A stretch of 21,895 bases of DNA from Bacillaceae bacterium UBA7792 (lineage in GTDB: Bacteria > Bacillota > Bacilli > Bacillales > Cytobacillaceae): contig DLCS01000195.1 of the NCBI GenBank assembly GCA_002480735.1, forward strand, positions 5,532-27,426. Reading direction: 5' to 3'. The position numbers were made by a program, and so were the translations under genes. The notes under the pieces were generated by a model. The model searched no databases and was not told the origin of the DNA. It was given only the letters and a program-made list of their open reading frames with translations. Of the stretch, positions 8,424 through 14,806 are shown one piece after another. Every line of letters starts with the position of its first letter. The first letter of the stretch is position 1.

Positions 8424-9011
8424 ATGAAGATAAGAATAATCGTTGCAGCTGGCCTGGCAATTACCATGATGGCCGTTCCCTTTATCCATGAAAACATATC
8501 AGCAGCAAAAGAAAAACCAGTGGTAGCCCATGAAGGGAACAAACAAGAAATATCCAATAAGGAGGTGTTAAAGCTCGTTCAACAATGGGTGGAAAAGAGG
8601 ACATACATCCAAAATGGTGGAGCATATGGCGAGGGTGAATATAAGTCTTTTCAGCTGAATGACACCTTCTACCGATACTTATCGAAGGACATCGACACGA
8701 AGAAGGAAATAATGGATTACTTAACGGAAAGCACAACAAGAAGCTACGCAGAGAAATACCTTAAGGACATTGGAATCATCGAGCATAAAAAGAGACTTGC
8801 CCAAGTCGAGGCAGATGGCGGTTCCCTTCTTCAATGGGATCAAGCATCAGTAAAATACAGCAAAATGCAAGGGGTAGATCGGGTTTATCTCGTGACTGTA
8901 CCCGTCGGTGAAACAGAAGAATTCGAAACCTATTCAGTAAGTGTTCACCATTTCGCAAACAAAGGCTGGAAAATTAACGACTTTGAAATTTATGAAAAAG
9001 CAAACTCCTAA
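8424..9011 (+). CDS. Secreted IseA-like DL-endopeptidase inhibitor
   Basis: 195 residues with a Sec signal peptide (MKIRIIVAAGLAITMMAVPF, probable cleavage near ISA-AK at about 27) and no lipobox or later membrane segment, so secreted. The mature part (about 44-192) is IseA-like: YRYLSKDIDTKKEIMDYL, IIEH, RLAQ and ADGGSLLQW (130-138), and the closing GWKINDFEIYE. IseA (YoeB) of B. subtilis binds the catalytic domain of NlpC/P60 DL-endopeptidases such as LytE, LytF and CwlO and blocks them. I place the start at ATG 8424 because the in-frame GTG at 8415 falls inside the AGAGGTGAT ribosome binding site. The family call rests on recalled motif similarity, not a search. The domain is shared with the C-terminus of the preceding lipoprotein, and the NlpC/P60-like neighbour downstream strengthens the call. 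Confidence 0.75.
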   Translation: MKIRIIVAAGLAITMMAVPFIHENISAAKEKPVVAHEGNKQEISNKEVLKLVQQWVEKRTYIQNGGAYGEGEYKSFQLNDTFYRYLSKDIDTKKEIMDYLTESTTRSYAEKYLKDIGIIEHKKRLAQVEADGGSLLQWDQASVKYSKMQGVDRVYLVTVPVGETEEFETYSVSVHHFANKGWKINDFEIYEKANS

Positions 9012-9060
9012 ATAAAAATAGAAAACTAATCTAAATCAATATTGGAAGGTGGAAATATAA

Positions 9061-9543
9061 ATGTTAACAACAACTGTTAGATTCCCAAAATTAATTATGA
9101 TCGGGTTGACGATCATGACTCTTATCGCAATGCTGCTCAGCCCATTAGTTAACTCAGTCGAAGCAAGCAGCAATTTACCTAAAGAAGTTACACAAGAAGC
9201 GAAAAAACATATGGGTGTAAAATATAAGGCAAGCGGAAAGGATCCAAAAGGGTTCGATGCGTCAGGCTTCACTCAATATGTATTTGAAAAATCAGTCAAA
9301 GTAAAGCTGCCACGTACCTCTAAAGAACAATATAAAGAAGGAAAAGCTGTCCAGAAAAAAGGCATTAAAGAAGGAGATCTCCTATTCTTTAAAACAAACG
9401 GCAAAGATGTTTCCTTTGTGGGAATTGCACTGAGCAAGGATAAATTTATCGCTGTTTCTGTTTCAAAAGGAGTTTCAGAGCAATCCTTGAATACAAAGTA
9501 TTGGAAGGATAAATTTGTAGGGGCAAAAAGGGTCTTAAAATAA
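9061..9543 (+). CDS. Secreted NlpC/P60-fold protein lacking catalytic residues (pseudoenzyme)
   Basis: 160 residues: signal peptide 1-35 (hydrophobic 11-31, probable cleavage after VEA), then one NlpC/P60-type domain covering the rest. Fold signatures are well kept: GFDxSGFTQYVF (64-75), LPRTSKEQYKEGKAV (83-97), KEGDLLFF (103-110), a VGIALSKDKFIAVS strand pair and the closing KFVGAKRVLK. The catalytic nucleophile is absent: the usual FDCSGF reads FDASGF (A67, codon GCG). The general-base His of the usual VSHVGI is F119 and the later His of FIHAS is A131. Such a domain cannot cleave D-Glu/meso-Dap bonds by the known mechanism. It follows the secreted IseA-like gene by 49 bases, with a GGAAGGTGG binding site and no clear own promoter, so it is probably co-transcribed. 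No LysM or SH3 wall-binding repeats. Suggested role: decoy or scaffold for the IseA-like proteins (inference). Confidence 0.85.
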   Translation: MLTTTVRFPKLIMIGLTIMTLIAMLLSPLVNSVEASSNLPKEVTQEAKKHMGVKYKASGKDPKGFDASGFTQYVFEKSVKVKLPRTSKEQYKEGKAVQKKGIKEGDLLFFKTNGKDVSFVGIALSKDKFIAVSVSKGVSEQSLNTKYWKDKFVGAKRVLK

Positions 9544-9551
9544 TCCTCAAA

Positions 9552-9594
9552 AAAGGCTACTGTTCAAAAAAAAGAACCGTAGCCTTTGTATTTT
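9552..9594 (+). terminator. Terminator of the IseA/pseudo-NlpC operon
   Basis: AAAGGCTAC / GTAGCCTTT (9552-9560 with 9579-9587), extended by GTTC/GAAC inside, with an A8 loop and a GTATTTT tail, nine bases after the stop codon. It abuts the 3' end of the oppositely oriented tRNA-Ser gene. Confidence 0.85.
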
Positions 9595-9596
9595 GA

Positions 9597-9686
9597 CGGA
9601 GGAAGAGGGATTCGAACCCCCGCGGGCTTTGACACCCCTGTCGGCTTTCGAAACCGATCCCTTCAGCCGGACTTGGGTATTCCTCC
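9597..9686 (-). tRNA. tRNA-Ser (anticodon CGA)
   Basis: Read on the minus strand, the acceptor arms GGAGGAA / TTCCTCC pair fully, the anticodon loop is TTCGAAA (anticodon CGA, reading UCG), the T loop has GGTTCGAATCC, and a long variable arm typical of class II tRNAs is present. The discriminator is G, as in serine tRNAs. CCA is not encoded (TCA follows), so it must be added after transcription. Confidence 0.95.
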
Positions 9687-9697
9687 AAATCTTTTGA

Positions 9698-9773
9698 TGG
9701 TGCCGGCCAGAGGACTTGAACCCCCAACCTACTGATTACGATTCAGTTGCTCTACCAATTGAGCTAGGCCGGC
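9698..9773 (-). tRNA. tRNA-Thr (anticodon CGT)
   Basis: On the minus strand the acceptor arms GCCGGCC / GGCCGGC pair fully; D arm AGCTCAATTGGTAGAGCA, anticodon stem ACTGA/TCAGT around loop ATCGTAA (anticodon CGT, reading ACG), T arm GGTTCAAGTCC, and an encoded CCA end (9700-9698). It lies eleven bases upstream of tRNA-Ser, so the pair is probably transcribed together. Confidence 0.95.
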
Positions 9774-9838
9774 ATTTAATTGATTGTACCCTCTATGGGG
9801 TTACATTTGTTAAGAGTCATCCCGATCTCAGGAAGCCT
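9748..9838. repeat. 91-bp direct repeat, copy 1 (5' part of tRNA-Thr plus its upstream flank)
   Basis: The 91 bases are repeated at 9896-9986 with one mismatch (G at 9797, C at 9945). The copy contains the first 26 nucleotides of tRNA-Thr (9773-9748 on the minus strand) and 65 bases of the region before it, which should hold the tRNA promoter. The repeats are 148 bases apart start to start. Confidence 0.95.
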
Positions 9839-9895
9839 ACTCAAGAAGCGGCTCGATCGGTATGCTGAAGCTATTCCATGAAGCTTAGTCGGTCG

Positions 9896-9921
9896 TGCTC
9901 TACCAATTGAGCTAGGCCGGC
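9896..9921 (-). pseudogene. Truncated tRNA-Thr 5' fragment
   Basis: Identical to tRNA-Thr nucleotides 1-26 (acceptor 5' strand and D arm). The sequence then leaves the tRNA pattern at once: there is no anticodon arm, T arm or acceptor 3' strand, so it cannot fold as a tRNA. If its copied promoter is active, the fragment would form the start of a leader RNA for the intact tRNA pair downstream on the minus strand. Confidence 0.85.
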
Positions 9922-9986
9922 ATTTAATTGATTGTACCCTCTATCGGGTTACATTTGTTAAGAGTCATCCCGATCTCAGGAAGCCT
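9896..9986. repeat. 91-bp direct repeat, copy 2
   Basis: Second copy of the 9748-9838 repeat, carrying the truncated tRNA fragment at its left end. The 57 bases between the copies (9839-9895) are unique and resemble no gene. Between 9987 and 10040 I see only AT-rich sequence. Confidence 0.95.
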
Positions 9987-10040
9987 CTTCGGAATACGAA
10001 ATTATTCTAAAATATTTTTTTCGAGTTGTCAACATATAAT

Positions 10041-10075
10041 TATAAAACCCCAATTCTCTACTTTAAGAATTGAGG
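10041..10075 (-). terminator. Terminator of the nsrR/enoyl-CoA hydratase unit
   Basis: On the minus strand CCTCAATTCT pairs with AGAATTGGGG (ten pairs, one T-G) around an eight-base loop, followed by TTTTATAATT. It lies 28 bases after the hydratase stop codon. Confidence 0.75.
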
Positions 10076-10103
10076 CTCTTAATCTGGAACACAAACCAAA
10101 CAT

Positions 10104-10880
10104 TCATTCTCCTAGAAACTTTGGTGCTCTCTTTTCCTGAAAAGCATTCAATGCTTCCACTCGATCCTTTGTTGGAATTAACACTTCATAGGCCTTCGAT
10201 TCAATAGCCAGACCTGTTGTTAAATCAACTTGACTCCCGTGATTGATAGCATATTTTGCTTGCGTAACGGCAAGGGGGCCATTCTTAAGAATCTCTTCAG
10301 CTAAACTAATAGCGCTATCCAGTAGTTGACCATCTTCAACTACTCCATTCAAAAGCCCCATTTCATAAGCCTTTTCTGCATCAATCCTTCTTGCCGTTAA
10401 GATTAACTCCTTTGCTTTTGGTACTCCGATTAAACGAGTTAACCTTTGGGTACCCCCTGCCCCTGGAATAATGGCCAGACCTACTTCGGTTAAACCCATT
10501 TTTGCACTTTTCACCGCATAACGAAAATCACAGGCAAGAGCCAGCTCCAACCCTCCCCCAAATGCATATCCATTCATCGCTGCAATGGTTGGTTGAGGTA
10601 AATCCTCTATTTGAGAGAACACATCTCGAATCTTTTGTACATTTCTCCTTACTTCCTGTTCATTTAGAGTCCGTCTCTCTTTCAGATCCGCACCCACACT
10701 GAACGCCTTATCCCCCGCTCCTACAATGATGACCACATTGATTTCACGATCAAACCGAATCTCATCAATAATTTTTTCCAATTCTACAAGTGTCTCAAAG
10801 TCAAAACAGTTCAATTGCTCTGGTCGATTAATCGTCACAAAAGCAATTCTACGATTCTTTTCGAGTAGAACTTTCCCCAC
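10104..10880 (-). CDS. Enoyl-CoA hydratase/isomerase family protein
   Basis: 258 residues, the usual length for a crotonase-fold hydratase. It should add water to 2-enoyl-CoA thioesters in fatty or branched acid breakdown, in the cytoplasm. The oxyanion-hole segments are visible: KAFSVGADLKE (58-68) and AMNGYAFGGGLELALACDF (101-119). Both hydratase glutamates are present, E112 and E132 (in LTEVGLAIIPGAGGTQRL), which favours hydratase over isomerase. The start is GTG at 10880 with a GGGGGGAG binding site upstream; I see no in-frame ATG nearby. It follows nsrR by 36 bases on the same strand with no terminator between, so the two probably share a transcript. Substrate cannot be read from sequence; a link to nitric oxide response is only positional. 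Confidence 0.9.
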   Translation of the reverse strand: MGKVLLEKNRRIAFVTINRPEQLNCFDFETLVELEKIIDEIRFDREINVVIIVGAGDKAFSVGADLKERRTLNEQEVRRNVQKIRDVFSQIEDLPQPTIAAMNGYAFGGGLELALACDFRYAVKSAKMGLTEVGLAIIPGAGGTQRLTRLIGVPKAKELILTARRIDAEKAYEMGLLNGVVEDGQLLDSAISLAEEILKNGPLAVTQAKYAINHGSQVDLTTGLAIESKAYEVLIPTKDRVEALNAFQEKRAPKFLGE

Positions 10881-10916
10881 ACTTCTCCCCCCATTTCCCT
10901 CTTAATTCACATTGAG

Positions 10917-11363
10917 CTACTCTTTCATAAATGTAAGGCGAATTTTTTCAAAATCCTCCTGATTGTACACCAAGTCCTCTAATGTATATTCATCCAATAC
11001 CTTCATAAATGCTTGTAGAGCTTCAAATAAAGCATGTTTTAATTTACAGGCTGGAGAGATGATACAATCACTTTTCCCATCCTTGAAGCACTCAACGATA
11101 TAAAAATCTTCTTCCGTTTTTGAAACTACTTCCCCGATATTTATATCTCTTGGTGCTTTTCCTAGTCGGATTCCACCGTTTCGCCCTCTAATAGTCTCGA
11201 TATAGCCAAGCTGTCCGAGATGATGAATAATTTTCATCAAATGGTTTTTAGAGATTTGGTAAATATCCGCAATTTCTTGAATCGTGCTTAGCTCCCCTTC
11301 TTTTTTTGCTGCCAAAAAGATGAGAACACGTAATGAATAATCAGTATAATTCGTAAGCTTCAT
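10917..11363 (-). CDS. nsrR: Rrf2-family nitric oxide sensing repressor NsrR
   Basis: 148 residues: winged helix with DNA-recognition region about 25-65 (IQEIADIYQISKNHLMKII), followed by the cluster-binding segment with C92, C100 and C106, the same three positions that hold the [4Fe-4S] cluster in B. subtilis NsrR. Nitric oxide destroys the cluster and releases the repressor from DNA. The gene is divergent from hmp, the classical NsrR target, across a 173-base spacer containing two matching palindromic sites. ATG at 11363 has AAGGGG upstream. A TGTTATAAT extended -10 is on the minus strand at 11404-11396. Rrf2 relatives such as CymR lack this cysteine pattern, so the assignment is firm. Confidence 0.93.
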   Translation of the reverse strand: MKLTNYTDYSLRVLIFLAAKKEGELSTIQEIADIYQISKNHLMKIIHHLGQLGYIETIRGRNGGIRLGKAPRDINIGEVVSKTEEDFYIVECFKDGKSDCIISPACKLKHALFEALQAFMKVLDEYTLEDLVYNQEDFEKIRLTFMKE

Positions 11364-11395
11364 TGATTCTTTCCCCTTAAATCCAGGTTTCTTCC

Positions 11396-11404
11396 ATTAT
11401 AACA
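11396..11404 (-). promoter_or_regulatory. Extended -10 promoter of nsrR
   Basis: TGTTATAAT (TGN plus a perfect TATAAT) on the minus strand, 33 bases before the nsrR ATG. No good -35 hexamer at 17 bases, as expected for an extended -10. Confidence 0.55.
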
Positions 11405-11448
11405 TGAGAGGCAGAAAGCATTCTTAAAATGTGACAACTTTTTGAAAT

Positions 11449-11465
11449 ATGTATCTAAAATATAT
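11449..11465. promoter_or_regulatory. Candidate NsrR operator 1
   Basis: ATGTATCTAAAATATAT, a near-palindrome of the ATGTATnTnAAATAyAT kind associated with Bacillus NsrR. It is 72 bases upstream of the hmp start and in the region shared with divergent nsrR, so it could serve both genes. Confidence 0.5.
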
Positions 11466-11497
11466 CTTTTATAAACACTATTATTATATTATTAAAG

Positions 11498-11514
11498 ATG
11501 TAAATTAAATATAT
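11498..11514. promoter_or_regulatory. Candidate NsrR operator 2
   Basis: ATGTAAATTAAATATAT, matching operator 1 at 14 of 17 positions and lying 23 bases before the hmp ATG, where bound repressor would block the promoter or early transcription. Spaced 49 bases from operator 1. Confidence 0.45.
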
Positions 11515-11536
11515 GTTTAAAAAGGAGCTACATTCT

Positions 11537-12751
11537 ATGTTAAGTCAGAAAACAATTGAAATTGTCAAAAGTACTGTACCTGTTCTAGAAAAATACGGCA
11601 AAGATATTACGACTTGCTTCTATCAACGTATGTTCACAAATCATCCTGAACTCCTCAATATTTTTAACCATGCCAATCAAAGACAAGGGCGTCAGCAAAC
11701 GGCTTTAGCAAACACGGTCTATGCTGCGGCGGCTCATATTGATAATCTTGGAGCGATCCTACCAGTAGTGAAACAAATTGGACAAAAGCACCGTGCTCTT
11801 GGAGTACTTCCTGAACACTACCCAATTGTTGGAGAGAATTTACTTGCAGCCATTAAGGAAGTACTAGGAGATGCTGCAACAGATGAAGTTATTGGAGCTT
11901 GGGCGGAAGCCTACGGTGTGATTGCTGATGCATTTATCGGCATTGAAAAAGAAATGTACGCAGATGCGAAGGAACAAGAAGGCGGCTGGGAAGGTTTTAG
12001 AAACTTCGTCGTTGACAAAAAAGTAAAGGAAAGCGACGTTATCACCTCCTTCTACTTAAAGCCTGAAGATGGAAAAGCGATTGCTGCTTATCAGGCTGGA
12101 CAATACTTAACACTAAAGGTTAAACCAAAAAGCGAAGAATACACCCATATTCGCCACTACAGCTTGTCTACTTCACCAGGGAAGGATTTTTATCGTATCA
12201 GTGTCAAACGTGAGGATAATGGAGTTGTTTCTAACTATTTGCATAATGATATTCAAGAAGGGGATATCATCCCAGCAAGTGTTCCAGCGGGAGATTTTGT
12301 CCTTGAGAAAAAGGATGCACCTGCCGTGCTAATCAGTGGGGGTGTTGGATTAACTCCAATGCTTAGCATGCTTCATACAATTGCTGAACAGCAACCAGAA
12401 CGTGAAGTACTGTTTATACATGGTGCATTAAATAGCAAGGTACATGCTTTAAAAGAAGAAGTAGCACAACTTGCCGATAGCCATAAAAATATTCATAGCT
12501 TTGTCGTCTATTCCGAACCTACTGCTGATGATAGAGAAGCTATGAACTTTGATAAGGAAGGCTTTATCGACGCAGAATGGTTGAAATCAACTGTTGCTAA
12601 CAATCAAGCTGATTTCTATTTCTGTGGACCAGTTCCATTTATGAAAATGATGTATAAAATCCTAACAGAATGGAATGTACCTGCAGAAAACATCCACTTC
12701 GAGTTCTTCGGACCAGCAAGTGAATTAAAGGAATCCACAGTTACTGCATAA
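11537..12751 (+). CDS. hmp: Flavohemoglobin, nitric oxide dioxygenase
   Basis: Converts nitric oxide and oxygen to nitrate using NAD(P)H; cytoplasmic. 404 residues. Globin domain about 1-140 with proximal haem ligand H85 (GQKHRALG), distal Y29 and Q53, and catalytic-site Y95 and E137; FAD-binding barrel about 150-260 with RHYSLS (206-211); NAD-binding domain with GGVGLTPML (268-276) and the C-terminal FCGP...FEFFGP pattern. I use ATG 11537, which gives the family N-terminus MLSQKTIEIV. An in-frame ATG at 11513 would place the AAAGGAG ribosome binding site inside the coding region and overlaps operator 2. Likely repressed by the divergent nsrR product. Confidence 0.96.
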   Translation: MLSQKTIEIVKSTVPVLEKYGKDITTCFYQRMFTNHPELLNIFNHANQRQGRQQTALANTVYAAAAHIDNLGAILPVVKQIGQKHRALGVLPEHYPIVGENLLAAIKEVLGDAATDEVIGAWAEAYGVIADAFIGIEKEMYADAKEQEGGWEGFRNFVVDKKVKESDVITSFYLKPEDGKAIAAYQAGQYLTLKVKPKSEEYTHIRHYSLSTSPGKDFYRISVKREDNGVVSNYLHNDIQEGDIIPASVPAGDFVLEKKDAPAVLISGGVGLTPMLSMLHTIAEQQPEREVLFIHGALNSKVHALKEEVAQLADSHKNIHSFVVYSEPTADDREAMNFDKEGFIDAEWLKSTVANNQADFYFCGPVPFMKMMYKILTEWNVPAENIHFEFFGPASELKESTVTA

Positions 12752-12782
12752 AAAAGTAGCTGCGTATAGCCCTAATTCTATG

Positions 12783-12828
12783 GAAAAAGCTAACCCATGC
12801 AACAATTCTTGGGTTAGCTTTTCTTATT
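12783..12828. terminator. Bidirectional terminator between hmp and the YgaE-like gene
   Basis: AAAAGCTAACCCA / TGGGTTAGCTTTT (12785-12797 with 12810-12822) with a 12-base loop; TTTTCTT follows on the plus strand and TTTTTCC on the minus strand. It sits between convergent stop codons and can serve both. Confidence 0.85.
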
Positions 12829-13868
12829 TAAGCCGCTTCTGACTTTCTCAGTGTTTTTCGATATTGCTCTATCAGCTGATTCAGTCGCTGCAGCTGGAAG
12901 GCATATTCAAATACTGACGAGCCAATGACCACTAGTCGGAGCTTATCCCCACCCTCATTGCGGTACTTTTCCATCAGTAAGCCAAGGAAAAGGCCGCTTT
13001 CAATGAGTGCTTCATGGTCATTGTCACCTTCTTCTCTAATTTTCCCTTCATACTTTAACAAGAAGTATTCGTGACATTTAATCAGCTCTTCAATTTGCTG
13101 ATCAAATAGCCTACCATCCTCCTCATTCGTATCACTTTGAAAATAATGCTCCTCAATGATTTCAAGCAGCTCCTGGCCCTTCTGAAGACATTTTAACATT
13201 TGCTTGAAGACCACAATTTCCCGTGCATCCTGCGGGTTTAGCCGCGACATTTTCGCACGCTCTTCATCTAAAATCTTAAAAAATTCCCCAAGCTGCTTCA
13301 AATCCTCTTTAAGCTTTGAGTAATCATCCTGAAAAGATTTCTCTGTTAATTCATTAGAGATAGCTGTCCTCAGCAATAGTGACATATTTTGAAACACGGT
13401 CTCACTTTTGTCGATGAAATTCTTCTTATATTTTGGAGGATAAATCGAAATATTGACGATAAAAGCTGACGCAATTCCAACAAGAATGATGAGAAATCGG
13501 TTGGCAGCATATAGCAGGCCTTCATGACTTGGCGCCCCCATCACTGCTAAAATCGTCACCAATGTTAAGGAAATGGTACTCTCCATCTTCAGTTTAAGAC
13601 TGATGAGGATGACAAAAATCATCACAATCCCGATAATAATTGGTTCATTCCCAATAAAATAAATGACAAATAGAGCAATGGCAGCCCCCATAGTATTCGT
13701 AATTACCTGGTCTAAAACATGTTTCCACGTTCGATAAATGGAAGGCTGTACTGTAAAAATAGCGGCAACTCCCGCAAAAATGGCAGGCTCTAAGTCAAAT
13801 AGCGCACAAATATAAAGAGCTAATGTGACGGCCATACCTGTCTTAACTACCCGAGGGCCTAAAGTCAA
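12828..13868 (-). CDS. Aromatic acid exporter family membrane protein (YgaE-like, UPF0421)
   Basis: 346 residues. The N-terminal 145 residues are hydrophobic, with about five or six membrane helices (for example MAVTLALYICALF, AAIALFVIYFIG, IIIGIVMIFVILISL, FLIILVGIASAFIVNI), and hold the conserved GVAAIFTVQPS (33-43) typical of ArAE_1/FUSC-like proteins. The rest is a charged, helical cytoplasmic domain like ArAE_1_C. Length and layout fit B. subtilis YgaE (recalled). The start is TTG at 13868: an in-frame TGA lies three codons upstream and AGGGTGA precedes it. Transport of aromatic acids is a family-name inference; substrate is unknown. It stands alone between a terminator and a 145-base spacer (13869-14013) in which I see no clear gene or hairpin. 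Confidence 0.8.
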   Translation of the reverse strand: MTLGPRVVKTGMAVTLALYICALFDLEPAIFAGVAAIFTVQPSIYRTWKHVLDQVITNTMGAAIALFVIYFIGNEPIIIGIVMIFVILISLKLKMESTISLTLVTILAVMGAPSHEGLLYAANRFLIILVGIASAFIVNISIYPPKYKKNFIDKSETVFQNMSLLLRTAISNELTEKSFQDDYSKLKEDLKQLGEFFKILDEERAKMSRLNPQDAREIVVFKQMLKCLQKGQELLEIIEEHYFQSDTNEEDGRLFDQQIEELIKCHEYFLLKYEGKIREEGDNDHEALIESGLFLGLLMEKYRNEGGDKLRLVVIGSSVFEYAFQLQRLNQLIEQYRKTLRKSEAA

Positions 13869-14013
13869 TGTGATTCACCCTTTAATATTTCTATAGGATC
13901 CGAGATCGGCTGACCAAACATTCGAATTAAATAGAGCAATTTCTATGAATCTCGTACCTACTCTTCAAAAGATAATATACAGGGAGTGAACCAATTATTC
14001 AATCAACAAGAGC

Positions 14014-14772
14014 CTATGCCCTTCCCCATCTTCGATTAATCCAGCCTTCGAACAGACCCACCATCTTATCAAGGATAAGTCCAGCAATTCCGATGAGGAA
14101 AATGCCTGCCATCACCAAATCGAGCCGGAGCGAATTTCTAGCATCTACAATCATATAGCCGAGCCCTGATTGCGTTCCAACCATTTCTCCAGCAACAAGG
14201 AATATCCAGGCGGTTCCTACCGCAATATGGAGACCATTTGCCATGTACGGAAAAGCCGCAGGAAAAATAATTTTTCTGAGCAATTCAAATCCTTTAATCT
14301 CAAGATTCTGTGCTACCTTCAAATAGGTCTTATCAACCTTGCCTACAGCCGAAACCGTCGAAAGCAAGACGGGAAAGAAAGCTGCAATGAAAATAATCAC
14401 AATCGCTGGCATGTCTCCAATCCCAAACCAAAGGACAATAAAGGGTGACCATGCAATCGGAGAGACTGGGCGCAGTAGTTGAACAATTGGGTCCACCATC
14501 TTCCATAAAAATTGAATTCGCCCAAAGACAAGCCCCAAAATAATGGCAGCAACAACAGCGGAAAGATAGCCAGCTAGAAATCGCATAATGCTTATTTGAA
14601 AATGCTCAAAGAGAACGCCCTCGATAAAGAGCGATCCGATTGCATCCCATACTTGCTTTGGAGACGGAAATAAAGCCGCATCAAACCTCCCCGACATAAT
14701 AACGATCTGCCAAACAGCAAGTAAAATCGTAAATCCGATTAAAGCATGAATAGCACCTTTATATTTTTGCAT
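14014..14772 (-). CDS. ABC transporter permease, nitrate/sulfonate/taurine type
   Basis: 252 residues, about six membrane helices, with the BPD_transp_1 core and the ATPase-contact loop EIKGFELLRKIIFPAAFPYMANGL near 170-193. RPVSPIAWSPFIVLWFGIGD is typical of SsuC/TauC/NrtB permeases. It is the last gene of the operon ATPase, binding protein, permease; 34 bases separate it from the binding protein gene. The binding site before ATG 14772 is poor (GTGAAGAG). Substrate cannot be told from the permease. Confidence 0.92.
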   Translation of the reverse strand: MQKYKGAIHALIGFTILLAVWQIVIMSGRFDAALFPSPKQVWDAIGSLFIEGVLFEHFQISIMRFLAGYLSAVVAAIILGLVFGRIQFLWKMVDPIVQLLRPVSPIAWSPFIVLWFGIGDMPAIVIIFIAAFFPVLLSTVSAVGKVDKTYLKVAQNLEIKGFELLRKIIFPAAFPYMANGLHIAVGTAWIFLVAGEMVGTQSGLGYMIVDARNSLRLDLVMAGIFLIGIAGLILDKMVGLFEGWINRRWGRA

Positions 14773-14806
14773 CTCTTCACTTCACTTTTTTCAATTTTGA
14801 ATCCCA

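Noticed and set aside
9774..9986. A second functional tRNA or an integrated mobile element
   Set aside because: Only the first 26 tRNA nucleotides are copied, no cloverleaf can form, and there is no integrase, transposase or inverted-repeat pair nearby.
9928..10140. Small open frame after the tRNA genes
   Set aside because: It runs through the repeat and the hydratase terminator, lacks a ribosome binding site and resembles nothing.
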